From Iris pallida (lineage: Eukaryota; Streptophyta; Magnoliopsida; Asparagales; Iridaceae): 64,000 bases of DNA. Position 1 is the stretch's first letter, and each line of letters begins with the position of its first letter. The notes below the pieces were generated by a model. That model did no database searches. It was not told the DNA's origin and worked only from the letters and a program-made list of their open reading frames with translations. The position numbers and the translations under genes are program-made. Location: positions 1,003,417 through 1,067,416 of the forward strand of contig JANAVB010009599.1 of assembly GCA_029216955.1 (NCBI GenBank), given 5' to 3'. Below, piece by piece: positions 11,455 through 22,671 of this stretch.

Positions 11455-12523
11455 TGTTGGCCATTGGTCATGGTCAAACCTGATTTTAATAATTGATCAA
11501 ACTCTGTCTCGATATAAATGTAAGGCAATTCAGATGTTTACCTACGACGTTTTGGACACTACTCAACGATGGATATCTACTATGTTCAAGACTGAAGCTG
11601 TTTGCCTATTCAGAATGTATTTTCTTCAAAGCAATATAATTTTTCATTTTATTGAGTCTAGGAATACATTGTACAAAAAGTCGTACTGGCAAATAGGTTG
11701 TCCGGAATTATTTTTCAAATCACCCTATCCTTTTTAAAAATGACCTATGTTTTTAAAAAATATTATTTTACAAAAAGCTTCTGAAGGACTTTTCAAAAAG
11801 CCAAAATGATTATTCTCAAAATCAACTGGCAGAACCCTAGCAGAACTCGGCCAGAGTTCGGCCAAGTTGAACGTTATGTGAACGTTTGATTTTGAACTTG
11901 GTCACCCTTCAGTTGCGGTTTGCTACAAAGAGTTCTGTCCGAATTCTGCCTGAATCCTGTCATAGTTCTGTCTTTAGAAAAACTATAAATAGAGAAGGAT
12001 TTCGATCATTTAAAATCACCGATTCACTTTCAATCTCTTCTTTTCTAAAGCTTACATTTTTCCAAAGAGTTCTTAAAAGCTTTCATTTTCAAATCCTAAG
12101 CCAGTTACAATCCTCTAGTCGATTTGCCAATGCGGTACGGTCTAGAAGTTTCAGAGCGGTTGTAATCAGAGGCTTGATTGAAGAAACAACTCTTCACAAT
12201 TGAAGTTGGTCTAGTTCATCGTATCAAAGCTTGCGTCTGTAGAAGTTGTAAGGACTTCGTAAGAAAACTTGCAGAATTTTTCAATAGTAGATTCAACTGG
12301 AAGCTAGAGTTCTTCCGACTGGACTAGTACTCACAAGAGAGAATCAGTATAAATCTCGGTGTTTGCGTTTTCCTTCTGATCACTTTTCATTACTGTCATT
12401 TACTTTGTGATTATTTTTATATCTGTGATCTAACTGCTAATAAGATTTTTAATTAGCAATATTCCGCTGCCTACTCTATTCACCCCCCTCTAGAGTATTC
12501 TGCTTTACGATTTCGTTCCTACA
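11455..12523 (+). repeat. 3' LTR of SIRE-like Copia
   Basis: Near copy of 3307-4390, starting TGTTGGCC and ending GTTCCTACA. TTTGT (12524-12528) follows and pairs with TATGT before the 5' LTR. Differences include small indels and point changes, so the insertion is not very recent. Confidence 0.88.
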
Positions 12524-15333
12524 TTTGTATCTTTTAGTATCACATGATTTTCGGGGGTTATTTTTCTCCATATCTTATCAGATTCATATTCTATCCCGTA
12601 GGATCTATACTCTTTCGCTATTTATGGATTAATATTAGATTTTTCAATATCCTTCTTCAATAAACCTATTTCCAATTTCTCTATTAGTTTGACCAAATCT
12701 TACTTCTTTATCTTTATTTAGAATCTAGATCTATGCACTATTTAAGGTTTTAAATTCTTCTTTAGCAAACCTAATAAACTCTTATCTACCAAAGCATTTC
12801 TACGACTAGTTTATCCAACCATTTGTCTTGACCTTATTTCCAATTGACTTTCTCGGAACCAATCCCGAACCGGATTCTTCTGGAACCATAAAGTTCCAAG
12901 GTTAAATGTTACCAAAAGAATTGGTTCTACTTAGCTGGTTCACGAATCTTCCAAAGGAATTATTTTCAAAAAATAATTTCAATATTGGTTAATATTTTCA
13001 AATTTATCCCAAGGACTGAGAATATTTTCATTCGTTGACTTCCTCCACTCAACTTGAAAATACTTTCTCTAGGAAACTTCTTGATCAATTCAAGACCTAG
13101 AAAGCTTCTAAACTCAATGCTTGAGTATCATGAAGCAGGAACGGTCAGGGATTAATTCCATTCTATTGTTGAATTTTCTTTAGTCATTGAAAAACTTTTG
13201 AATTGTTGAGCTAACCTTTTGAAATTTTTATGGACAAAGTTGAAAAAATATTCAGTGACCTAATATGGCTTCAATATTGCATTGCAGTTATTTATCTGAA
13301 TTATGGAAACTGCGAGTTTAGTGCAGCCAGTTGCGCACTGGCGAGACATAGACTCTAAGTTGAAGTAATTTCAGGTGTTCATAGGTTTTCGGATATTATT
13401 GAGACTATGTCCTAAATGCATCATATTGTCTCCTATGTTATTTAGCCATAAAATGGATAAAGTTGATAGACTACTCGGTAACCTATCATTATTCAAGTTA
13501 TGGAGCCAAAAAAAATTCATTGCAGTCAGGTGCACTCTGGCGAGGCATGAATTTGAGACAAAATGACTTCGGATATATTTGGTTTTCGAATATTATTAAG
13601 ACTATATTCATACCATGGTTGTCTTTTCAGCACCATCAAATTATTCTGACTTCTACCCAATTAGAGGATTTGCATATCTAGCAGTTGTCTCCATTTTTAG
13701 AAATCTTTATCACATAGAGAAAGAATATATTTCTTATGAAATTCTACTTGATTTTCCTAGAACTTATTAAGACCATAATCTCTATTGGCTCATCACTTAG
13801 TCCTCAATGAAAATATCTTATTCGATTTCATTCCTATCATAGCTATTTATTCTGATCACCCTCGCTATCCTACTGTCATACAACTTGTTGATTTTTTCTG
13901 AGTCACAAACCCTCATACCCTATTCCAATTTGATTTAGAATTTTTAGTCCCTATCTTAGAAGATTCCATTACTTTCTGTTTTCTCAATAAACTGTTGATG
14001 TTCATTTCTTTCTTGCCTTTTCTGTTTCAAGAGACCTCATTAAATTTTATCCTATTTTATGATCATATTTAATTGTTCCTAGATTTTACTCGTGCCTAAA
14101 ATAATTTTGATCACAACAATATTCTAACTCTATATCAGATCATATTTATATAATTCTGATCGTGCCTATATTTTATCATTGTGCCTAGTGATCATGCCTA
14201 GAATCCGATTGTGCCTGATGATTTAAATCTGGAACGATTTATAGTAGGTATTTATAGAGTGCTTGAGTTATGAGATAAATATGAACACTTATGATTTGAA
14301 TCAAGGAAGGGATAATTAATGATGTAAATACCAAGCAAATTGACATTGTAGATTAGAGGTTGTTAAATGTTAAGCATGGAGATGCACTTTAGGAAGATAT
14401 ACGATGAATCAAAGGATATATAAAGACGACCAAAATAAGAAATTTTGGACTTAAGATGTAAATAATTAAGGATGGCAATCGCATGAATTGAAGGGTGCAA
14501 AGATTATAAATCAGAAACCAGACATAGAAGGATTATAAATAATAAAAGGTTGAAAGATGTAATAAGATAATCATTAACAGAGAAAAGTTTGGTCAAAATG
14601 ATACAGTGAAATCAAGATGAATGATTCGAGTTTAAACAGGATAATTAAATTTTATTGAGAATTTGGGATCAAATAGGTAAATGAGGATTTGGAATCAAGA
14701 TATATACATGTTGGTGAAAATAAACGTCTAAATAAATTACAGAGTGATTATATATGACTACAGTAGATAAACAAGGAATGATCAAATTTCACGGATCATG
14801 ACAAATTTGAGTATTGAATCGTGATGTTGGATTTAAATGTGATATTGGGTTACTGAGACTTGATACTAGAGTATTAAGACAAGATGAAGTGTACCAATTT
14901 ATAATATTTTGGTCAGAAACGAATAAGATGTATAAGAACATGATTGGAACATATGTAGTGGTATGACTTAGAGTTAAATTCTGGATATATTAGTAAGATG
15001 AAGGAAGTACAAAATACATTGCGAGAAATATTATATGTGTTTAGTAAGAAAAGGTGGGAAGACAATTTTTTAAGATTATGACGGTGATTGACAATTCAGG
15101 AGGAAAGCAAAATCCGTCCTCGTGGACTAGATTTTTCTAAGGAGGGAAGAATGTTATTTGAGAATAGTGGTTAGATTGATTAAGATATTGCACTACATAG
15201 ATTGCTATGGGACAGTTAGCCTAGTTAGGCTTGAGGCTGTTGCGGAAGAGTACTCTTACTGGTTTGAGGCATGATTGTACCCCGACCCTTATCTTTGAAA
15301 TTTCGAGGACGAAATTTTCTAAGGAGGAAAAGT
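12524..15333 (+). other. Remaining Gypsy interior, non-coding
   Basis: No protein domain is recognisable in six frames. A diverged tandem duplication of about 200 bases is visible: GCAGCCAGTTGCGCACTGGC at about 13323 and GCAGTCAGGTGCACTCTGGC at about 13522, each followed by similar text. Two related purine tracts occur, TTTTTCTAAGGAGGGAAG at about 15132 and TTTTCTAAGGAGGAAAAG at 15316-15333. The second abuts the LTR and is the functional polypurine tract. Confidence 0.65.
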
Positions 15334-18101
15334 TGTAAAACCCATAATTTTGTTTTGATGTATATTAATATATGACTTAAGCCCAATGAATTAAAACCCA
15401 ATAACCCAACCCGTTAGACTTAACTACCCAGTCTATTCCCGATCCGCTTTCTCAGTCGCACCCCTTCCTCCCGCCCACATAAATCTCGCCCTCTCCCATA
15501 CACTAATTACTCCCAGAAACCTCTTTCTCTCCAGAAGGAAATCTACAGAATATCTTACCCCTCCACCTTCACAAAACTTCTACCTCTCTCTATAATCCTC
15601 CGACTCCGAAATCGAAGCAGTTCCGACGATCCTCGTACCGTACCAGTCGATCCAACACCCCTCTCGAGGTGGTTCCGAGATGACCCCGCTGATCGACGTG
15701 CGCCCCGCATAACCGCGCCAGGCCCCCGCGCAGCCCCTGCCGCTGTCCCACGGCGTCCCTGCCGCTGTCCCGTGCGGCGCCTCCGCCGTTGTCTCGCGGC
15801 ACCCCGTGCGCCGACCAGCAGCCCGTGTGTTCCCTTCATGCGCGTGCACGTGTTCCTCGACCCGTTCCGTGATCCGTGCGCGTTCCGAGTCCGAGGCATC
15901 CCCTCGGTACTCCGTCACCGACCTGTTGGTAAATTCTCATCTTCTGTACATATTCACAGAATGCAAAACCCTTTCTGCTTTGACCGTTATTGACAGAATG
16001 AAGCTCTGTCAATTCTGGGATACTTTAGTGTAGTTTCCTAATTAAGTTTTGTAATAATGTTAGTATCTTTTCATTATGACAGTAGAGTTATAATTCGGTT
16101 GCTTAGTAGTACTTAGAGTTTAACCATTTACGTTAAATACGAATAACGTATGGTATAATGTTATTTTAATTTTTATTAGGATTATTGCCATAATGTCACT
16201 AACTATTATTAATTATTTGATAAATTTAGTAAATTTATATTCAAATATACTTAATATAGAAAAATAGTATTTTTATAGGCAAAACTATCTATCTATGTTT
16301 TAGATAAAAATGCTTATTTTCGTAATTTTACCATTTTCTATTAATAAATTTTATGGGATGAAGATTAGAAATAATAACGTCTTTTCTAATAAAATCGTAA
16401 TTTTTCCTAAAATAAAGTTGTACGGTTTTTTATTATTAAGAATGGTTATTCTTTACTTAAGAAATAATATTAGTAAAATATTTCGTAAAGTTTATTTAGA
16501 AAAATATTAAATTAGATTCGAATAAATTCCGAGTTTACGCAATAGTTTCTATTAAAATGATTTATGATAAAATTGCTACTATTTTGATAAATATTCCAAA
16601 AATATTAATTTCCGCTCTTTTACAAAATACTAATAAAAAATAGTTTTACCAAAATGTTATATAATTAAGTTATTATTTCTCAAATAAAAAGGCCAGTGTT
16701 TATAATAAAGTAGATATGTTTAGTTGCTCTTTTAGCTAACCTTTGGAATAAGTCTAAGAACGGATATATTAAATATTAGTTCGGAGAAAAATCATAATTT
16801 TGGTAAAATATTAATTTTTAAATGCGGTTAAAATATTATTTTCCTTATTTTATGAATAATAGTCAAAATGGATTTTTAGTAAAATCGTATTTTTCGCGCA
16901 TTTGGTAATTACATACAAATACTAATTTCTATAATATGATTAAATAGCTATTTTTGTATCCTTAATTATTACGATAAAACATGTATTTTTACTAAAATGA
17001 TTATTTTGTCACTTAGTATTTTATAAAACCTAATCTTAAAATATAATATTTTCTATGTTATTAACAAAATTATGTTATTTTTAACCCGATTAGACTTAGC
17101 CCGAATCAACTAATTAGCGTTGCCCTTAAGGATTAAAATGTAGTTGATTCTAGCTGCTGAATATGGTGCTACGATTATTGTAGGTTCGGATTCCTAAATC
17201 CTAGTCGTTACCTTCTACTTGTTGCTTTCCACGCCGAGAATACACCCAAGGCAAGTTTCATATCTTTATGTCTGCATTTTATTTAATATTAAATTTATGC
17301 ATCAGTAGATTCATGTATTGTAATGACACTGATTCACAGTGGATCTCTCTCGGACTCCATATCGGTTGATGGATTGATTGATTGCCTCATTGACTCATTG
17401 ACTCGAGGATTGATTGGGGGAGTATCATGACGTCTGTGGCCAAAGCCATTGTTTTTCGATTGCCTCTTTCGCGCTAACCCCTACCACACAGGGGGTTGAG
17501 CCGTACCGTATACTATCGTTTGGCCCGAATGCTAGTATACATATTGTCTCTATCCATCCGGTCACAGATTCTGTTATATACTCAAAACACTATTGTTGAA
17601 TTGCATCATTGTAGTTCCAGAGATATTGCTTGCTGTTTTATTATTATTTATCAAAAATATATACTGTTTTCAAATTGTCTTGCATTTCATTTATTATTAT
17701 AGAATGTTAGATGTAAAAATATGTTCTTGCTCCCACCTGACCGGAGAACCAACATTTTTAGGTGACTACGGCGATGAAGATCATGCCTATGGCTTTTTTA
17801 CGGACCTGGTCCGAACCCTGACGAGGTAGCTGAACCAGATCAGGGAACCCCAGAGTTTTAGTTGTACTTGGATTAGTTTATTTTCCTTTTGTTACAAATA
17901 AAACCATGTAATATATGAATGCTTGTTGTTTGTATTTATTTCATTTCAGACCAGTTTCCAGGTTAATAAAATGTTTTTCTTTCCGCTTTAGTCTTGTCTG
18001 CTTGTGTTCATTGCTTGATACAGCTTACTGTCGCCGTCTCACAACGGTGCAGGCTGGACATGATCCGACTGGACCCATTACGTTGGAATCGGGTCGTGAC
18101 A
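15334..18101 (+). repeat. 3' LTR of Gypsy element
   Basis: Starts TGTAAAACCC, ends GGGTCGTGACA, and matches 171-2990 throughout. It includes the same GC-rich island (about 15600-15990). Point differences between the two LTRs include many C/T and G/A pairs, as expected for an old methylated insertion. Confidence 0.87.
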
Positions 18102-18322
18102 CAAAGTCACAAATAAATTTTAATAAGTTGGTAAAATTACACTATTTTTTTTACATAAATGGCAAAGCATGCCATCACAAAACAATATTGAATAAGATAA
18201 CAAAAAAATGTCCTCTAATGTATTACCTTAATTTCTCAGATGGTTCTACATGATGTTCTCTCACTATATATAAAGCTTGAATAATAAATCACCGGAGAGT
18301 TCCATTACAAAAAAATGCATGA
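18102..18322. other. Short flank between Gypsy and Copia insertions
   Basis: AT-rich, no gene seen. It continues at 41043 if the composite Copia is removed. CATGA (18318-18322) is the left target duplication of that Copia. Confidence 0.55.
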
Positions 18323-18514
18323 TGTTGTAACTCATATGTCTCTACACATTCATATTCTTGTAACCTACATGACCTTTGGCCCTTCGTTTTCATAACCCCC
18401 AACCACTCTCCCTATATAAAGAGAGGTCGGAATAGCTTGTAAATGGGCACTTGTGTGGTTGATAATATACGAGAAAGCTTCGTCTCCGTGTGTTTGAGTT
18501 TTTGCCTTACGACA
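18323..18514 (+). repeat. 5' LTR of Bianca-like Copia
   Basis: 192 bp from TGTTGTAACTCATATG to CTTACGACA. It contains CTATATAAAGAGAGG at about 18411-18425 as the TATA box. It matches 40849-41042. Confidence 0.9.
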
Positions 18515-18526
18515 CGTTATCAGCAC
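18515..18526 (+). promoter_or_regulatory. Primer-binding site of Bianca-like Copia
   Basis: CGTTATCAGCAC directly follows the LTR. This GTTATCAGCAC sequence is common at plant Copia primer sites and is a variant of the Met-tRNA complementary site. Confidence 0.8.
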
Positions 18527-20231
18527 TTTGCTCGTGCAACGCCGGAGACCGGACGTACCGATTATTTTCTCACCTTCTTCACCGTACGGTAAGAAAGGTA
18601 AAATTTTTGGGAAATTTTTGATAGCAGAAATATATTGTTCCTGTTGTTACAATATTACTGTTGTTTTTGGACATCAAAAAATGAGATATTTGCTCTCTTC
18701 CAATTGATTTTACATTCATCAAGTAATTATCATTTTATTCTCTGTCCACCAAACGAATAGCTTTCCTTTAGAGACTATATATTTACATCACTTTCAAAGA
18801 ACAGTAAATAGATACAAGCTTCACTGCCAGTACAACTTTTTGTGCGTGAAGCCAGTCACCTTTGTGTATACTGTTTTGCTACCTTGTTTGCGAGTAAGAA
18901 GAGGCTTAAGAGGTAGAGCATTAGCGGTTGTGATTCCTGACGAGTAGATCATTTGTCTTTGTGCACATATTTGTCTAGTAGGAAGATTTCATACTAAATC
19001 CTACGGCCGGCCTCTAGGCTTCATTTTGGAAATCAACTATTTTTTATCTATATAGTTCAGTTTGACGACATATTTTTAAAAAAAAATTCATTTGGAGATC
19101 CATATGTGAATTTTGAATTTTTGAATTTGGACATTTGAGTTGGTGAGCCCAATACATAATTATTATACTGTTATCATTTCCTAGTTGTTTAATCCAGCTT
19201 TTAACATTCTGTTGACAGTGAATTTACCTTTATGTATAACTTTACTATAATCTAGCCTTTAGCATACTAGTTTTTTTTTTTAAAAAAAACATATTTGTTA
19301 GTTAATTTCTGAGAAATAAATTTTTGATAGCAAATTTTCATTTTGAAAAAGCAATTTTAGATGCTAACATTTTTTTGGTAATGATGGATTTGGTGCGCCC
19401 CGGCGAGCGCCTCAGTGCCATCTGCGCCCCGACAAGCACCTCAGTAGCATTTTTTTCTTTATGTTACTCAGTGAATTATTGTAACAGATGGGTAGTAAAA
19501 ATTGTATTTTTTTCGCTATTTTTTGGCGTCGCTTCATTAGACGTCGAAAAAATAGTTGACATTTTTTTGGTGCCGCTTGCTTAGGCACCAATTCTTTTGT
19601 GTGTTGTTGCCTACTTATGTTGTACGTTTTTTTAGCGTAATGGCGTGGAAATTGAAAAATTATCTTGGCTACATAAACAAATTCTGGCACCGCCAAATTT
19701 GGGCCTCCCAAAAATAACCTTTTTGGTTAATAATTTTTCAAAGGCAACGCTCATTTTGAGCACGCACTAAATTGTCACCTATTTTGCACAGTTCGCAAAT
19801 AGCATGAATTTCTTGAAAAATCTTATTTATTCTTACATTTGACAAAAAATTTACGAAGTCTCTCCGAATAGGCTCACCTATTTGGGTATGATGTCAGAAA
19901 GAACTTGGGGCTTGGTTCTTAAGAGGTCCTCGGTGACCCTCCTCCCTCATTTTTCCGCCTGGTCATATTCACGTAGAGCTACTGAAAAGGGGCTGACCGA
20001 ATATATTTTTTGCTCAAATTGTATTTATAATTATGCATATTACAGAAACTAATTGAACTCTCTATATCGGCCCGTTGATCGATATAAGAAATTTAAAAAA
20101 AAAAAAAAATTGTTTTTTCAAAATCGTTGGTTTTATTTGCGATTTGTTTGTTGTTTCTTATACAAACCAAATCCATATAAACCTATCGTTTTATATGTTG
20201 ACTGATCAATTTTTTCTCCTGCTGTAGAAAA
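18527..20231 (+). other. Long untranslated leader of Copia copy A
   Basis: 1.7 kb without a recognisable gene. Two diverged copies of a GC-rich word, GCGCCCCGGCGAGCGCCTCA and GCGCCCCGACAAGCACCTCA, lie at about 19396-19446. A third, GCGCCCCAACGAGCGCCTC, lies near the element's 3' end at about 40336. A poly-A run is at about 20093-20109. Confidence 0.55.
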
Positions 20232-21163
20232 ATGTCGATCAAGATTGATTTTTCCATCCTTGAAGCCTCTAGCAAGAACTACTTGGACTGGACGCAAGAC
20301 ATCCAGAACCATCTAGATGCGCAGGGCCTCTTGGACGTCATCTATAACGAGGAAGAGCGTGAAGTGGAAGTCACTGCTCAATGAACGCCAAAGCGATGAT
20401 TCTATTCCGCAGGCATTTATCTGATGCCATGAAGACGGAGTTCATTGAAATTTCTTCGCCGAAGACGCTATGGGACTCTCTGAAAGAGCGCTTCGACCAC
20501 CAGAAGACCATATGGCTACCTAAAGCACGCCATGACTGGTTGAACCTGCGCTTCCAAGACTTCAAAAGTGTAACTGATTACAACAATGAAGTCTGCAGGA
20601 TTCGATCACTTCTCCAATACTGCGGTGAGATATTAACCAACAGTGATCTATTGGAGAAAACATACACCACATTTCCTTCCACTGACACTTGCTCCAAAAG
20701 CAATACCGTCAGTCTAAGTTCACCAAGTTTCCCGAGCTCATCACCCAGCTTTTACTAGACGAGAAGAACAGTCTCATTTTAATGAGAAACAACAATTCTC
20801 GTCCTGCTGGAACAAAGGCAATTCCAATGCCTGATGCAAACGCTCTTCGTGGACCAAATCCACAGTGGAAACGAGACAAGGGCCAGTCGTCCCAGCCAAG
20901 GAACAGAGGCAAGTTTAAGTCTCGCCACCCAAAGTGAGGTTCTAACAAGAACCAAGGACCTTTGACTCCTAGGCAGTCTCATGGTAAGAACCAATGGGCC
21001 AGTCGTCCCAAAGCGAGAGGAAGGCCAAGCGCCTACTCTCTGCTACAAATGTGGTGCTTATGGTCATATGCAACGGACTTGCAGGGTGACCCCCCAAGAA
21101 GTTGATAACTATCACAAGGGCGCCGGGCCGAAGCAAATCTGGTCAACGAGTGCGAAAATCTAA
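20232..21163 (+). pseudogene. Copia gag, copy A
   Basis: The ATG at 20232 starts MSIKIDFSILEASSKNYLDW, the usual N-terminus of Copia gags (UBN2/retrotran_gag type), then stops at about 20382 after a frame change. The next frame (20381 on) carries LPKARHDWLNLRFQDFKSV and LLQYCGEILTN. Another frame carries the KFTKFPELITQLLLDEKN segment. A zinc knuckle CYKCGAYGHMQRTC at about 21040-21081 keeps all four ligands. There are at least two frameshifts. This copy is the only source of gag in the composite, because copy B lacks it. A 33-base part of it (20804-20836) recurs inside the CACTA. Confidence 0.85.
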
Positions 21164-21344
21164 ATCTTGAGACCCCCAATTTTGTAGCAGAAATGGAAGA
21201 ATAAATCTCCATTTTCTCTCTATATTTGATTTAAGTCATAAAACTTTTGGTGGTTTGTATTTTCTTTTTTTCGATAAATTGAAGTTCTATTTCGAGCACT
21301 TTCCTCAAACGTGTGACAAACTTTAATTTTCTTTACTTATAGGC

Positions 21345-22670
21345 ATGGACCATGGGGCAGTAGATTGTCTGGTTGATAGTGGAACGACTCACACTATCTT
21401 GAGAGATAAATCATACTTTATCTCCTATACGCCTAAAGTAACCTCAGTGACAACCATTTCGGGACCCTCAACCCTTGTTCAAGGTTTTGGCAAAGCCCGT
21501 TTTTCATTGTCCAATGGTACTCCCGTTGCAGTATCAGAGGCCTTATATTCTCCAAGGTCCAGTCGTACCTTACTGAGTTTTAAGGATATTCGAGAAAACG
21601 GATTTCATGTTGAAACTGCTCGAGAACATGGCTTCGAGTATCTTTTCATTACCTCCACTCAGTACGGCCAAAAGCGTATCTTGGAGAAGTTAAAATATCT
21701 TTCAAGTGGTTTGTATCTCACTACGATACAACACATCGAGAGTAATCTCATCATTCGAGCGCCAGTTGATGAGAGGACTTTTATGCTATGGCATGATCGG
21801 CTGGGTCATCCGGGTCAAAATACGATGCTTCGCACTATGAATGCATCACATGGGCATCCTCTTGGAGGAAATTTTTTTGTTATAAATCCGAAAAGCCTAT
21901 GCCAAGCTTGCTCGATTGGAAAGACGAATCTCAAGCCACTCCATGTGAAACCTACGAGATTAGTTTCTCAATTCCTTGAGAGAATTCATGGAGATATTTG
22001 TGGACCAATCCAACCAACATGTCGACCATTTAAATACTTCATGGTTTTGGTTGATGCATCGACTAGATGGTCACACGTAGTGTTGTTGTCCACCCGAAAT
22101 GCAGTATTTCCTAAACTCCTTGCCCAGATCATTAAGTTAAGGGCTCACCATCCGGATTATCCGATAAAGTCTATTAGACTTGATAATGCCGCAGAGTTTA
22201 CATCGAAGACTTTCGATGACTATTGCATGACTTTGGGAATAAATCTTGAACATCCTGTTGCATATGTTCATACCCAAAATGGCCTAGCAGAAGCTTTTAT
22301 AAAGCGACTGCAAGTGATAGCGCGGACCTTGGTTATGCGCACCAAACTCCCACTATCTGCATGGGGCTATACAATTTTGCACGCTGCAAATTTGGTCCGT
22401 CTGAGGCAAATGGCCACCCAACCACTTTCCGCATACCAGCTGGTTACTGGATGTGAGCCTGACATCTCACATTTACGCGTGTTTGGGTGCCTAGTCAATA
22501 TTCCAATTGAGCCGATAAGGCGTTCAAAATTTGGACCTCAGAAGCGACGGGGAATATATGTCGGTTATAACTTCCCGTCCATCATTCGCTATTTAGAGCC
22601 CTTGACGGCGATCTCTTTACCGCAAGACACGCGGATTGTGACTTTGATGAGGCAATCTTCCCGTCTTTAA
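21345..22670 (+). CDS. Copia protease-integrase segment, copy A (open frame)
   Basis: Long open frame of 441 residues. The protease active site CLVDSGTTHTIL lies at residues about 8-19. The zinc-binding segment WHDRLGHPG...CQAC follows at about 148-191. The integrase core keeps all catalytic residues: HGDICGP, RLDNAAEF and NGLAEAF. The C-terminal FGCLVNIPIEP and RGIYVGYNFPSIIRYLEPLT are typical of the family. The frame then shifts within the conserved GDLFTAR segment, so it no longer joins RT. It is upstream-disconnected from gag by stops at about 21187-21340, so the listed ATG is simply the first in the frame. Confidence 0.85.
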   Translation: MDHGAVDCLVDSGTTHTILRDKSYFISYTPKVTSVTTISGPSTLVQGFGKARFSLSNGTPVAVSEALYSPRSSRTLLSFKDIRENGFHVETAREHGFEYLFITSTQYGQKRILEKLKYLSSGLYLTTIQHIESNLIIRAPVDERTFMLWHDRLGHPGQNTMLRTMNASHGHPLGGNFFVINPKSLCQACSIGKTNLKPLHVKPTRLVSQFLERIHGDICGPIQPTCRPFKYFMVLVDASTRWSHVVLLSTRNAVFPKLLAQIIKLRAHHPDYPIKSIRLDNAAEFTSKTFDDYCMTLGINLEHPVAYVHTQNGLAEAFIKRLQVIARTLVMRTKLPLSAWGYTILHAANLVRLRQMATQPLSAYQLVTGCEPDISHLRVFGCLVNIPIEPIRRSKFGPQKRRGIYVGYNFPSIIRYLEPLTAISLPQDTRIVTLMRQSSRL

Positions 22671-22671
22671 G

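Larger units (their letters stand above)
3307..12523 (+). mobile_element. SIRE/Maximus-like Ty1/Copia retrotransposon, degenerate
   Basis: Complete structural set: 5' LTR (3307-4390), Met-tRNA primer site (4393-4404), gag, protease, integrase, RT and RNase H in Copia order, an extra 3' ORF (10016-11001), a purine tract and a 3' LTR (11455-12523). Flanks TATGT and TTTGT match at 4 of 5 bases. The roughly 1.07 kb LTRs, two zinc knuckles with a coiled-coil region, and an extra ORF after pol point to the SIRE/Maximus lineage (inference). Stops and frameshifts occur in every domain, so it is not autonomous. It lies inside the Gypsy element and is therefore younger than it. Confidence 0.9.
171..18101 (+). 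mobile_element. Ty3/Gypsy element with 2.8 kb LTRs, coding-poor
   Basis: Two long direct repeats (171-2990 and 15334-18101) start TGTATGACCC or TGTAAAACCC and end GGTCGTGACA, giving TG...CA termini. The interior once the nested Copia (3307-12523) is removed is only about 3.1 kb: 2991-3306 plus 12524-15333. A purine tract lies directly before the right LTR, preceded by a TTTCGAGGACGAAATTTTCT sequence typical of the 3' end of Del/Tekay chromovirus pol. Flanking bases CGAAA and CAAAG could be a target duplication with two transitions. No gag, RT or integrase is recognisable, so it is either an internal-deletion derivative or a LARD-like non-autonomous element. Lineage is inferred from the pol-end signature only. 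Confidence 0.75.

Noticed and set aside
11072..11737. 221-codon open frame
   Set aside because: It runs through the purine tract and LTR border, has no domain, and is explained by the non-coding 3' end of the Copia element.
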